A stretch of DNA of 64,000 nucleotides from Bacteroidaceae bacterium (GCA_017542145.1 JAFXXQ010000037.1:62001-126000), one strand, 5' to 3'. Shown: positions 16,693 through 25,010, counted from the first letter of the stretch. Made by a program: numbers and translations. The notes: generated by a model not told the origin, from the sequence alone.

Positions 16693-17541
16693 ATGAACAA
16701 TCAGAAAGATTTACAGCATTTCCTCCTGACCCGCTTCAATATTCTGCTATGGAATAAAGACAAGAATGGGGACCCAGTAAGGACCATAAAATGGCTGGAG
16801 CACAGATTCTCCCTCTTTGAACGATATTGTTTGCCATCTGTGAAAGGGCAGACATGTCAGGACTTCGAGTGGATTGTACTGTTTGATAGCTTAACCCCAG
16901 AAAAATTCAAGAGTAAGATTGATGACTATAAACAAATCTGCCCGCAACTGATACCTGTTTTTGTAGAGCCTGAGAATGGGCGCCATTTTGCACGGATTTT
17001 CAGAGAACAGATTTTGACGCGGATGAGAGCAAAACGTGTGCTTACAACATATCTTGACAATGACGATGCGCTGAATGTTAGATTTGTGGAAGATTTGCAA
17101 AACAGGGCTTCCCTCGTGGAAAATGGTACTTTTATCAATTATAATGACGGCTATCAGTTTTATGTAGAACATAAGTATATGTTGAAGATACATTATCCGA
17201 GGAATCATTTCGTGAGTGTCGTGGAAGGCCAGGATGATGTTAAGGGTATTTTCGGATATGGCAGTCATTCTTATATTCACACCATTGAAGGGGTAAGGAT
17301 AGAGAACATCAAAGAACAGCCTATGTGGTGTGAAGTTGTACATGAAAAAAACATGATTAATGATGCTTACTTTATTATAGGGATAAAAATGATAAAGGAC
17401 GCCAATCGGTTGAGATGTGATTTTTCTATTGACGAAACCGTTAATCATAGCATGGCAATTTATGCATTCAGGTTTTTGCCAAGATACTTTAAAACTTTTG
17501 TAAAGAGAGCTAAAAACCGTTTGTTTGGAAAAAAGTGGTAG
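16693..17541 (+). CDS. Putative rhamnosyltransferase-type glycosyltransferase
   Basis: The 282-aa protein resembles the 'putative rhamnosyl transferase' family (PF11316): 'QHFLLTRFNILLW' at the N-terminus, 'WLEHRFSLFERYCLPSVKGQ' followed by 'FEWIVLFD', and the metal-binding block 'TTYLDNDDAL' near residue 120. Donor sugar is not certain. The gene is a cassette between the composite pseudogene and the third hexamer array, and it is flanked on both sides by copies of the PglE-like gene start. It may have arrived by homologous recombination between those copies. No membrane segment is seen; action is on the cytoplasmic face. Confidence 0.75.
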   Translation: MNNQKDLQHFLLTRFNILLWNKDKNGDPVRTIKWLEHRFSLFERYCLPSVKGQTCQDFEWIVLFDSLTPEKFKSKIDDYKQICPQLIPVFVEPENGRHFARIFREQILTRMRAKRVLTTYLDNDDALNVRFVEDLQNRASLVENGTFINYNDGYQFYVEHKYMLKIHYPRNHFVSVVEGQDDVKGIFGYGSHSYIHTIEGVRIENIKEQPMWCEVVHEKNMINDAYFIIGIKMIKDANRLRCDFSIDETVNHSMAIYAFRFLPRYFKTFVKRAKNRLFGKKW

Positions 17542-17549
17542 TAGGACTA

Positions 17550-17586
17550 GCGGTTAACGATGGCGAAAAACGATAGCGATTGCGAT
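17550..17586. repeat. GCGATA/GCGATG hexamer array (copy 3)
   Basis: Short degenerate hexamer array upstream of the PglE-like gene ('CGATGGCGAAAAACGATAGC'). It and the leader behind it match 16122-16216, showing that the intergenic region and gene start were duplicated as one block. Confidence 0.8.
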
Positions 17587-17629
17587 GAAGTTTAGTGGTT
17601 TAGTGTGAAGTTGAATACAATATAATAAT

Positions 17630-19489
17630 ATGGCAGAAAGAAAAAGAATATACTTGTGCTTGGCACATATGTCTGAAAGTGGATTGGAGCAAAAATACAT
17701 TAAGGAGGCCTTCGATACCAATTGGGTAGTACCACTCGGTCCCAATGTCAACGGGTTTGAGAAAGACCTAGAGGAGTTCGTTTCTCCAATTGACAATGGA
17801 CAATTGACAGTTGATAATTCTAAGCGGGTGGTAGCGCTTTCGTCCGGTACTGCTGCGGTGCATTTGGCTCTCATTGCCTGTGGCGTAAAGGCCGGGGATG
17901 AGGTGATTGTGCAATCGTTCACGTTCTGCGCTTCGTCGCATCCGATTACGTACCTTGGGGCAACGCCCGTATTTGTGGATTCGGAGAAAGAGACCTGGAA
18001 CATGGATCCGGAACTGCTGGAGGTGGCCATTAAAGACCGTATTGCCAAGACAGGCCGAAAGCCGAAAGCGATTGTTCCTGTGGCGCTCTATGGTATGCCG
18101 TATCGCATAGATGAAATCATGGCTATTGCCAATAAGTATGACATCCCTGTCATCGAGGATGCTGCCGAGGGCTTTGGCTCACGCTTCAACGGACAGATGT
18201 TGGGCACGTTCGGCAAGTATGGCGTGCTGTCGTTCAACGGCAACAAGATGATTACCACCTCGGGCGGTGGGGCGCTCATCTGCAATGGTGAAGCCTCTCC
18301 TAAATCCTCCCCTAAAGGGAAGGACTTGGGAATTCATACGGCGGATAAGATGTGGTATGGACTGCTGAAGGAATTTGCTGAGGAGAATAGGAATAAGCCT
18401 ACTGAAGCAGAGTCTATACTGTGGGAAGCCTTGAAAGGAAAAGGCATTGGTGAAAAATTCCGTCGGCAGCATATCATTGATGATTTCATCGTGGACTTCT
18501 TTTGTGCAGACAAAGCCCTGACCCTTGAAATAGACGGGGGCTACCACCATTATCCTCCTCAGATGAAGTCAGATGTTGAACGTACCGAAGCTTTATCGAG
18601 ACTCGGTTATATTGAAATAAGATTTAGCAACGAAGAGGTACTGGGTGATATTGATGGCGTACTACAAAAGATATTGAACTTCTGTAACGCTCTGCCAAGT
18701 AAGAAGTCTCACCCTTCACGCCTCACTCCTAACCCCTCTCCTGAAGGCGAGGGGAATTTTAAGTCTCACCCTTTAGGGGGAGATTTAGAGGGGGCTGATG
18801 AACAGTGGCGGGAAATCATGATGTATGCCACGCAGTACAGGGAAAGCTATCCTTACTACCAGCATGAGAAGATTGGCTTTAACTACCGCATGTCAAATAT
18901 CTGCGCAGGTATTGGCCGAGGGCAGATGACGATTGTTGACGAGCATATCGCTCATCATAAGCACGTCCAGAAACTCTACGAAGAACTGCTTGCTGATGTG
19001 AAGGGGGTGACGGTGCATAAGCAGCCGGAAGCCTCTCCCCAGCCCTCTCCTGAAGGAAAGGGGGCTTTGCAGTCTCACCCTTTAGGGGGAGATTTAGAGG
19101 GGGCTTACGATAGCAATTACTGGCTGTGTACGATAACTCTTGACCCGGACCTGAAGATCAAGGGGCAGGAGAATGCCTATAAGACGGTGGTACAAGGTGC
19201 CGTGGGTGGCGCTGCAGGCGTTATTCATGTGGCAGATTCTGCTACGACGGATTGCCAACCCAATGATAATGTGGAAGCCTTGCGCGTGTTCATGGATGCG
19301 GCTGGTGTCGAAGCACGGCCCGTCTGGAAACCCATGCATAAGCAGCCCGTCTATAAGAATGCTCCAGCCTACGTGAATGGAGTGAGCGAGGCTATCTTCA
19401 AGGTTGGCATGTGCCTCCCCGCCGGCCCCTACGTCTCCGACGACGATGTGAAGTACATCGTGGAAACGATAAAGAGTGCTATCGCATGA
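17630..19489 (+). CDS. DegT/DnrJ/EryC1 (PglE-like) aminotransferase with three in-frame repeat insertions
   Basis: PLP aminotransferase that would make a UDP-4-amino sugar from the 4-keto sugar. Family blocks are 'RIYLCLAHM', 'NWVVPLGPNVNGFE', 'ALSSGTAAVHLAL', 'VIEDAAEGFGS', PLP lysine K206 in 'SFNGNKMITTSGGG', 'YYQHEKIGFNYRMSN' and 'RPVWKPMHKQPVY'. At 619 aa it is about 200 aa too long. The excess lies in three segments: residues about 52-64 (an AATTGACAATT-type repeat), about 221-389 (a palindrome-bordered segment with a DUF559 domain), and about 467-492 (a shorter copy of the same palindrome). Removing them leaves about 411 aa, near the family length. All three keep the frame open, so the gene may still be translated; whether the enzyme works is unknown. 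Confidence 0.85.
   Translation: MAERKRIYLCLAHMSESGLEQKYIKEAFDTNWVVPLGPNVNGFEKDLEEFVSPIDNGQLTVDNSKRVVALSSGTAAVHLALIACGVKAGDEVIVQSFTFCASSHPITYLGATPVFVDSEKETWNMDPELLEVAIKDRIAKTGRKPKAIVPVALYGMPYRIDEIMAIANKYDIPVIEDAAEGFGSRFNGQMLGTFGKYGVLSFNGNKMITTSGGGALICNGEASPKSSPKGKDLGIHTADKMWYGLLKEFAEENRNKPTEAESILWEALKGKGIGEKFRRQHIIDDFIVDFFCADKALTLEIDGGYHHYPPQMKSDVERTEALSRLGYIEIRFSNEEVLGDIDGVLQKILNFCNALPSKKSHPSRLTPNPSPEGEGNFKSHPLGGDLEGADEQWREIMMYATQYRESYPYYQHEKIGFNYRMSNICAGIGRGQMTIVDEHIAHHKHVQKLYEELLADVKGVTVHKQPEASPQPSPEGKGALQSHPLGGDLEGAYDSNYWLCTITLDPDLKIKGQENAYKTVVQGAVGGAAGVIHVADSATTDCQPNDNVEALRVFMDAAGVEARPVWKPMHKQPVYKNAPAYVNGVSEAIFKVGMCLPAGPYVSDDDVKYIVETIKSAIA
17783..17821 (+). repeat. In-frame AATTGACAATT-type repeat insertion in the PglE-like gene
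   Basis: Thirteen codons ('SPIDNGQLTVDNS') sit between 'LEEFV' and 'KRVVALSSGT', where relatives are expected to continue directly. The DNA holds CAATTGACA twice and resembles 29654-29688, the intergenic repeat upstream of adk. The composite pseudogene breaks from its parent at this same point. Confidence 0.6.
18290..18796 (+). mobile_element. Palindrome-bordered DUF559 element inserted in frame
   Basis: This 507-bp segment (169 codons, no stop) interrupts the aminotransferase between 'GGGALICNG' and 'DEQWREIMMYA'. Its ends are imperfect inverted repeats of about 36 bp: the left end begins GCCTCTCCTAAATCCTCCCC and the complement of the right end begins AGCCCCCTCTAAATCTCCCC. Inside is a DUF559 (Vsr/PD-(D/E)XK-like) endonuclease-type domain: 'NKPTEAESILWEALKGKGIG', 'FRRQHIIDDFIVDFFC' and 'LTLEIDGGYHH', with the expected D, E and H. 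A second, nested palindrome unit ('TPNPSPEGEG') lies near its right end. A TGA at each border could be a short target duplication, but this is weak. No transposase is encoded. Confidence 0.78.
19028..19105 (+). mobile_element. Short in-frame copy of the same palindromic element
   Basis: A 78-bp (26-codon) insertion, 'EASPQPSPEGKGALQSHPLG' then 'GDLEGA', lies between 'VTVHKQP' and 'YDSNYWLCTITLD'. It starts GAAGCCTCTCC and ends GGAGATTTAGAGGGGGCT exactly as the larger element does, but has no DUF559 part. It is a near-palindrome that could form a hairpin and is read in the same frame as the large copy, so both give the same peptide tail. Confidence 0.8.
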
Positions 19490-19671
19490 AGATCATTGTC
19501 GATAGGTTATTAGATGAATTGACTACGAAGGCCAAGGACTCACCTTGACTACAGATGAATTAATTTTACTTTTACAAAAGTCTAGATGAGTAGTTCCATC
19601 GGTTTTACGAGACCTTTATCCTGCATAAGGCAGGGTAAGGGTCTTGACGTAAAATGATGGTGGGGAGGAAA

Positions 19672-19959
19672 ATGGGAGATAATAGTATGGTTACAATAAA
19701 AAGCTTTAATCCTGCACAGACATACATAGAAGGAATGCTGTGGGCGGCATACGGTGTAAGAATTATAAGCGGTGATGCTGTCGAATGGCAGATTGATGTG
19801 GTGAAAGAATGTGCGTTGAAGATTAAAGAGGAGGAAATCGAGCATTCTTCACTAACTCCAACAGAGAAAGAGGGCCAGAAAAGTATGTGGAAACAATGGA
19901 TAGATGAAACAACTAAAGGGTTCAAGGATATGTTGAAAAGAGAGGGAAGGATGGCGTGA
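19672..19959 (+). CDS. Small hypothetical protein
   Basis: Unrecognised 95-aa protein, mostly helical by composition, with a charged C-terminal half ('KEEEIEHSSLTPTEKEGQKS'). No motif, signal or membrane segment is seen. ATG 19672 is chosen because GGGGAGGA lies just upstream; ATGs at 19654 and 19690 are also in frame. It comes about 180 bp after the glycan locus and starts the AT-rich accessory stretch. It could be an unrelated orphan or the first gene of the module that follows. Confidence 0.45.
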   Translation: MGDNSMVTIKSFNPAQTYIEGMLWAAYGVRIISGDAVEWQIDVVKECALKIKEEEIEHSSLTPTEKEGQKSMWKQWIDETTKGFKDMLKREGRMA

Positions 19960-19991
19960 GGTGAATGGTTTATGTTCTTTTTTGAAAAACG

Positions 19992-20666
19992 ATGAAACGA
20001 TTAGACTGGATAGTTTTAGTTATATGTGTTATTTGCTTGTATGCCGTAATTCAAATTAGACTCGGATGGTTCTGGAATATAGGCTATGTGGAGAACGAAG
20101 AAGCTATGAATTCTATTATAGAAGGTCTTTCATATAGCTATATAGCCGCTTGTTTTTTTTATATTTTGACATCTTTTCTTCCTGCCAAAAGAAGAAAAAA
20201 AATGCTTAGCCCAATTATTAGAGAGAGGGTTCAAAGGATAGGTTCAAAGAATATACATAGTATTATGCTTGAATTTGGCCGTCAAACAGAACTAGACATT
20301 GATTATAGGAAAACAGAAAATACAGCGGAGATCCTTAAATCTAAGGACTGGGATGTGGAAGTGCCATTGATTAAGCAATATAATGGTATTAGCATAACTT
20401 ACTTTCGATTTGCCGTGGCTCAGAGTAAGGCTATCAGAGAAAGGGTGGCGGATATCATCATCCGTTACAAGGAAGTCTTGACTGAGGACGAATTAGTTGC
20501 TCTTGAAGACTTTTCAGAAATGTCCTTTTTTAGTACGGTAGAATCATTGAGTTCATTCCCCAATATGATGGTCAATAATGGCGTTGATTCTTTGATAGAA
20601 GATTACGTTAAAATGCAGGAAAAGTATCTTGAGGTTGAAAGGGTATTTGGGATAAAGAACAAATAA
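19992..20666 (+). CDS. Hypothetical two-helix membrane protein
   Basis: Unrecognised 224-aa protein. Two membrane helices are clear: residues about 6-24 ('WIVLVICVICLYAVIQI') and about 50-65 ('YIAACFFYILTSFLP'), followed by a basic stop-transfer patch 'KRRKK' and a soluble tail of about 150 residues. The tail is likely cytoplasmic. It lies upstream of the phosphoesterase/Hsp90-like ATPase pair on the same strand and could be its membrane part, but the 117-bp gap to the next gene leaves this open. Confidence 0.6.
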   Translation: MKRLDWIVLVICVICLYAVIQIRLGWFWNIGYVENEEAMNSIIEGLSYSYIAACFFYILTSFLPAKRRKKMLSPIIRERVQRIGSKNIHSIMLEFGRQTELDIDYRKTENTAEILKSKDWDVEVPLIKQYNGISITYFRFAVAQSKAIRERVADIIIRYKEVLTEDELVALEDFSEMSFFSTVESLSSFPNMMVNNGVDSLIEDYVKMQEKYLEVERVFGIKNK

Positions 20667-20783
20667 CCGGAGTGATTTATGACACAAGACGAGTAGTGGC
20701 TGACAAATATCAAGAAGTGGTGAAGTTATATAGACCAATAAACGGAATCTGAGTAAGCATAATGACGAGGAGAACGGGATCCT

Positions 20784-21014
20784 GTGGATGTGACAATTGA
20801 CACCATGGCAACGGACGCAGAGCGCGATGCTGTGAAAACATGCATTGAGATAAAGGAGCATGAGATGGACGAACTAATTAAGAAGATAGCAAACAAACAG
20901 TTGTTGTGTACTAATGAGACACATCTGGCCTTCGATGAGTATTGTACTTCTCATCCAGAGAAGGAAGCGGAGTATAGGAAAAGGAAAAAAGTGGTAGATG
21001 TTGATATTAGTTGA
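20784..21014 (+). CDS. Small hypothetical protein upstream of the phosphoesterase
   Basis: Unrecognised 76-aa, highly charged protein ('CIEIKEHEMDELIKKIANKQ'), probably a short helical hairpin. It uses GTG 20784 or ATG 20805. The frame ends 11 bp before the phosphoesterase ATG, which supports translation as part of the same operon. It could be a small regulator or partner; nothing in it shows a function. Confidence 0.5.
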   Translation: MDVTIDTMATDAERDAVKTCIEIKEHEMDELIKKIANKQLLCTNETHLAFDEYCTSHPEKEAEYRKRKKVVDVDIS

Positions 21015-21025
21015 AGTATTTAATC

Positions 21026-22444
21026 ATGGATAAAAAGTATTCTATCTTACATATTTCTGATATACATAAATTGGAAGGAACCAATTATGAGGCTTTACTA
21101 CAGTCATTACTGACGGATAGGGATTCCTACATGGCTGTTGGTGTTCCAAAACCCAAGTATGTGGTAGTGAGTGGCGACTTGATTCACGGAGGCAATACTG
21201 CTGATGAAATCCGTGAGCAATATGCTGAAACAAAGGCCTTCCTAACAAGAATTGTAAATGAGTTTTTGGAGCACGATAAGACGAGAATTCTGATTGTGCC
21301 AGGAAATCATGATATGAGTTTTCCACATTCGAGAAATAGTATGGTTTCAGAGGCTGATGCAAATAAGAAACAGAATCTTGATCTGTTCTGGAAAGGACAT
21401 CCGGAAATCAGGTGGAACTGGAAAGAACTATCTTTCTACAAGATATCGAATGTAGAAGAGTATAAAAAAAGATTTGATTTGTTCCGAAATTTTTACAACG
21501 ACTTCTATGAAAACGAAAGAACCTATCCTGATGACCCCATATCTTCCGCAGAATGCTACTCTTTTGCTGATGACAAAGTAACATTTGCCTTATTTAACAG
21601 TTGCAAACGTCTAGATCATTTAAATGATACAGCGGATATTGATGATGATGCTATTGTGAGTGTGACTCAGAGGTTGAGAACTACTTATAACCAAGGGTTC
21701 TTAAATGTCGCTATATGGCATCATCATTACTATGGTGCACCGCGTGAGACCAATTATCTGGATAGAGAGGTTATCAATAAGCTGAGCCATAGCTATATTC
21801 AGGTTGGATTGTTCGGCCACCAACATATCAGTCAGATAGCAGAGTTTTATGGTGGGGATTTAGCTTTAGAAGAGTCTGCGGACAATCAACGCGTTCTTTT
21901 AATCAGTTCTGGCACCCTATTTGGCGGGAAGAAAGAACTGCCAGATGGCTATAAGCGGCAGTATAACGTGATAGAAGTAACTCCACAGAACGGAGAAGCA
22001 AAGATAGAAATACATGTACGTGAGGATAATAATCATAATGTAGAAAGCAAACTTCCAATATGGCATCCCAAACCAATAAGTTCGACTGCAAGCATTAAAA
22101 CAATTGTTAAACTAAAGAAATTGGAAGATAAAGAAATTCTTGCTCAGATTTTGCGGATTGGTCAAGAGAATGGAGACTATAAGAGTGCGTACAATCAACT
22201 GAAGGATATACCAATGACGGGTGATCTTTACCAGAGCATCAGAGCTGAGGTGATAAGAGGAATTAAAGATAACCGTTTTCTATTGGATAACCTTCAACCT
22301 GAAACAAAAAATGATTATATGTTGTTGATGGCTTGTGCTGAACGTGAGAATGATATGGATGCAAAACGTCGTTTGAAGGAAGATGAGCAGTTGAAAGCAA
22401 AGTTAGATGATCCAATTATTAAAGAAATGTTTGACAGACTATAG
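21026..22444 (+). CDS. Calcineurin-like metallophosphoesterase
   Basis: The 472-aa protein starts with a full metallophosphoesterase domain (residues about 1-300). All five metal blocks are present: 'LHISDIHKL' (DxH), 'VVSGDLIHGG' (GD), 'VPGNHDMSF' (GNHD), 'AIWHHHYYG' (H) and 'LFGHQHISQ' (GHxH). A helical C-terminal region of about 150 residues has no known match for me. The family cleaves phosphodiesters or phosphomonoesters in nucleic acids, nucleotides or proteins. No signal is seen, so it is cytosolic. The next gene, an Hsp90-like ATPase, follows after 5 bp, so they are very likely an operon. ATG 21026 is preferred over TTG 21011. Confidence 0.85.
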   Translation: MDKKYSILHISDIHKLEGTNYEALLQSLLTDRDSYMAVGVPKPKYVVVSGDLIHGGNTADEIREQYAETKAFLTRIVNEFLEHDKTRILIVPGNHDMSFPHSRNSMVSEADANKKQNLDLFWKGHPEIRWNWKELSFYKISNVEEYKKRFDLFRNFYNDFYENERTYPDDPISSAECYSFADDKVTFALFNSCKRLDHLNDTADIDDDAIVSVTQRLRTTYNQGFLNVAIWHHHYYGAPRETNYLDREVINKLSHSYIQVGLFGHQHISQIAEFYGGDLALEESADNQRVLLISSGTLFGGKKELPDGYKRQYNVIEVTPQNGEAKIEIHVREDNNHNVESKLPIWHPKPISSTASIKTIVKLKKLEDKEILAQILRIGQENGDYKSAYNQLKDIPMTGDLYQSIRAEVIRGIKDNRFLLDNLQPETKNDYMLLMACAERENDMDAKRRLKEDEQLKAKLDDPIIKEMFDRL

Positions 22445-22449
22445 TATAT

Positions 22450-24744
22450 ATGGCGGAGAAATTTTTAGGACTTAAGTTTGATGCCGATGCAATGATACAC
22501 CTACTGGGTGTTCAGTTGTATGATACACCATTGGCAATGCTTCGTGAGAATGTTCAAAATGCATACGATGCTATTTTAGAACGTATGGATAGGGAAGAAA
22601 CGTTCAAGGACGGCATTATCAATATTGAAGTAGTGGGAGACCATATTAGTATTATAGATAATGGCATCGGCATGGACGAACAGGGCTTGCAGGAGAATTA
22701 TTGGACTGCAGGGCATAGCGGTAAAAACAATCCTGAATCGAGAAAGGCAGGTGTGGTTGGACACTTTGGTATCGGTGCACTTGCAAACTTTGGTGTATGT
22801 TCCCGATTGGAGGTTAATACGATGAGGATGGGAACTAATACACGCTACTTATGTGTGGCTGAACGTGATAAAATGTCGGGGGCACAGTTCCCCTTAACCA
22901 TTCAAGATGACAACACCGCTAGCTATGGAACAAAGATCACTGCTATTCTGGTGCCAGGCATTAGCATAACAGAAGAGCAAGCTGAAGCGTACATTACGCG
23001 ATATGTACAGTTTATTCCGATACCTGTTACAATCAATGGCAGAGCAATCAAACAGAAACAATTGTTTGTAAACAAGTCACGCCCTAATTCGGAATCGGTT
23101 GAAGGTGATGCAGCGGATGGTTTAGTGAGATTCCACTATAATATCAATTTCCTGAAATACCAGCCCTTGAAACCCGAAATACATATAACAAATATCATGT
23201 ATAACAATGAATTTGTTAGGGGAAGGCTGTTCCTGAATAAGGAAGAGAATGAAATCTTTGGACTGAATAACGGTTTTGGTATTTCACGGGTTGGATTGGC
23301 TTCCGAATTCTACTTTGGAGGAGTAGCTGACTTCTCTTTCTTAGAGCCTACAGCAGGAAGAGAAACTGTTTCTAGACAATCTAATCAGTTTCTTCAGCAA
23401 ATATTGTTTGCGGTTGAAGCAGAGTGGGCAAGGGTGGTGTCACGATATGAAATAGCTGATACTTATAGGGATTTTTTGGTTTATCTCAATAATCATTTTA
23501 CCTTGGAACTGGCACAAAAGATAACTATCGGCTATGGGGAGAGTGATATTTTACTAAGTACGATTGCCTGTCAAGAATATGCTTTCTATTCGGGAAATAA
23601 TCAAAGTACTAAAAGATCGTTGGCAAGTTCTGGCATCAAAATCCTTTTCCCTTCGCAAGAGCAACCAAGGCGCGCTATACAATTGAAGTATCTTAGGGCT
23701 AAAGGTATTCAAGAAAAAAAAGATAAAATAATTGTGACTCCCATAGATGATAATGAATTGTCTCCGACAGAGTTTTTGTTGGTTGATGACATTAAACGGG
23801 TTATAGAAGATGATTATATCATTCATGATGTAAAAGTTGTGTTGGCGGAAATAACGATGGAAGTAAATGTCAGGGTAATTCCAAATGATAAAGGCTCGTT
23901 TACTATCAATATTGCCAGAGAGTATGATGAGATTAAGAATTTGCTCAATAATAGGGAGAACTATAGCCTATATAAGTCCTTGATTAAGGACTTTGTGAGA
24001 GTGGTTTTATATAATCAATTCTTGGAATACATACCGAAAGATCAGAAAGAACGTGCAGCATATATTAATGAAGCATTAGAGCGCCGAAGAGAAGAACTGA
24101 GTTACGAATATTCTGATGTGAGCGAATTGCGCGAGGCTCTGAGGAAACTTGATAAAGGTGAGATTAGCGGTGATGAATTTATTAAGCGAGCGCGGAAAGC
24201 CAGACAGGAAAATCATGAAGAGGTGCTACGTGACAACCAAATTGGCGATGTGGGGAGTATTGTTAAATCAGCAGCTGATAATGTAGAACAGCCAGCCAAA
24301 ACCACAACAGTACAGGAAGAACAGTTTCTGTATGTACCTCAACCACCAATTTTGGAGCTTGATGAAAATACCAACAAGAAGATATTGATTGCTAAGGAAG
24401 AGCTGGCAACTCTGCATGGGCATAAGCTGTTCTTAGCGGTTTCACCTAATTATAATAGGGAGCATCGTTCGTTTATGTACTTGGCACATAGTACTAAGGT
24501 TATTTGGAGTACCCATAGAATTATCTACATCTTCACTGACCAGAATAACAAGACATCTATCTATTACGAGATGGCTCTGACCGACCGGTTAGATGAGAGA
24601 AATACAGGTGGTGAAACTCTTGTTAGTACAACAATTGTTACCAAGAATTCTATGTTTGTACCAGTGCCGAGAGCCTTGTATGAGTATTTTACCATTGAAA
24701 AAGGTAAAACACTCAAATTCTATGTTCATTTTGAGAAGGTTTGA
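22450..24744 (+). CDS. Hsp90-like (GHKL) ATPase
   Basis: Large protein of 764 aa. The N-terminal ATPase domain has all GHKL boxes: 'LRENVQNAYDAIL' (N box, near residue 31), 'IIDNGIGMDE' (G1) and 'VGHFGIGALANFG' (G2), which are laid out as in HtpG. 'FLEPTAGRETVSR' near residue 300 resembles the middle-domain region of Hsp90-like proteins. The C-terminal half is unlike HtpG, so this is not the housekeeping chaperone. It includes a charged helical segment ('ALERRREELSYEYSDVSELR') and a C-terminal beta-rich part. Pairing with a phosphoesterase beside a glycan locus and other accessory genes suggests a defence or stress module; this is inference. Confidence 0.82.
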   Translation: MAEKFLGLKFDADAMIHLLGVQLYDTPLAMLRENVQNAYDAILERMDREETFKDGIINIEVVGDHISIIDNGIGMDEQGLQENYWTAGHSGKNNPESRKAGVVGHFGIGALANFGVCSRLEVNTMRMGTNTRYLCVAERDKMSGAQFPLTIQDDNTASYGTKITAILVPGISITEEQAEAYITRYVQFIPIPVTINGRAIKQKQLFVNKSRPNSESVEGDAADGLVRFHYNINFLKYQPLKPEIHITNIMYNNEFVRGRLFLNKEENEIFGLNNGFGISRVGLASEFYFGGVADFSFLEPTAGRETVSRQSNQFLQQILFAVEAEWARVVSRYEIADTYRDFLVYLNNHFTLELAQKITIGYGESDILLSTIACQEYAFYSGNNQSTKRSLASSGIKILFPSQEQPRRAIQLKYLRAKGIQEKKDKIIVTPIDDNELSPTEFLLVDDIKRVIEDDYIIHDVKVVLAEITMEVNVRVIPNDKGSFTINIAREYDEIKNLLNNRENYSLYKSLIKDFVRVVLYNQFLEYIPKDQKERAAYINEALERRREELSYEYSDVSELREALRKLDKGEISGDEFIKRARKARQENHEEVLRDNQIGDVGSIVKSAADNVEQPAKTTTVQEEQFLYVPQPPILELDENTNKKILIAKEELATLHGHKLFLAVSPNYNREHRSFMYLAHSTKVIWSTHRIIYIFTDQNNKTSIYYEMALTDRLDERNTGGETLVSTTIVTKNSMFVPVPRALYEYFTIEKGKTLKFYVHFEKV

Positions 24745-24857
24745 CTTGTCTCGATTGAATCGCGAGAGAAGGACCCTCCAGTGACTCGATGATTTATAGA
24801 GAAAGGAAAGAAGAGAGACCTTCTATGAATAGTTGAGAACTGGAATATATAATATAG

Positions 24858-25010
24858 CTATATTTTAACCCACAGGCAATAACTTGCGAGCGTTGTGGCT
24901 ATCAAGGCCATATTATTATTGAAGACATTCCCAATATGAATATCCAAAATGGATGGGATGAAGATTTGGTAATAGAGATTCGTTGTCATTGTTGTCATAC
25001 CAAAATTTGA
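24858..25010 (+). pseudogene. Startless zinc-ribbon fragment
   Basis: Between an in-frame TAG (24855) and a TGA (25008-25010) is a 50-codon frame with 'ITCERCGYQGHIIIEDIPNM' and 'IEIRCHCCHTKI'. The two CxxC knuckles about 30 residues apart are a typical zinc ribbon. No ATG, GTG or TTG precedes the first knuckle, so it is probably the remains of a small zinc-ribbon protein, or it uses an unusual start. It lies in the 770-bp stretch between the Hsp90-like gene and the AAA ATPase gene, where no full gene was recognised. Confidence 0.5.

Noticed and set aside
18290..18796. Intein in the PglE-like gene
   Set aside because: No Cys/Ser at the first position with intein blocks A/B, no C-terminal His-Asn, and ends that are inverted repeats; the content is DUF559, not a Hint domain.
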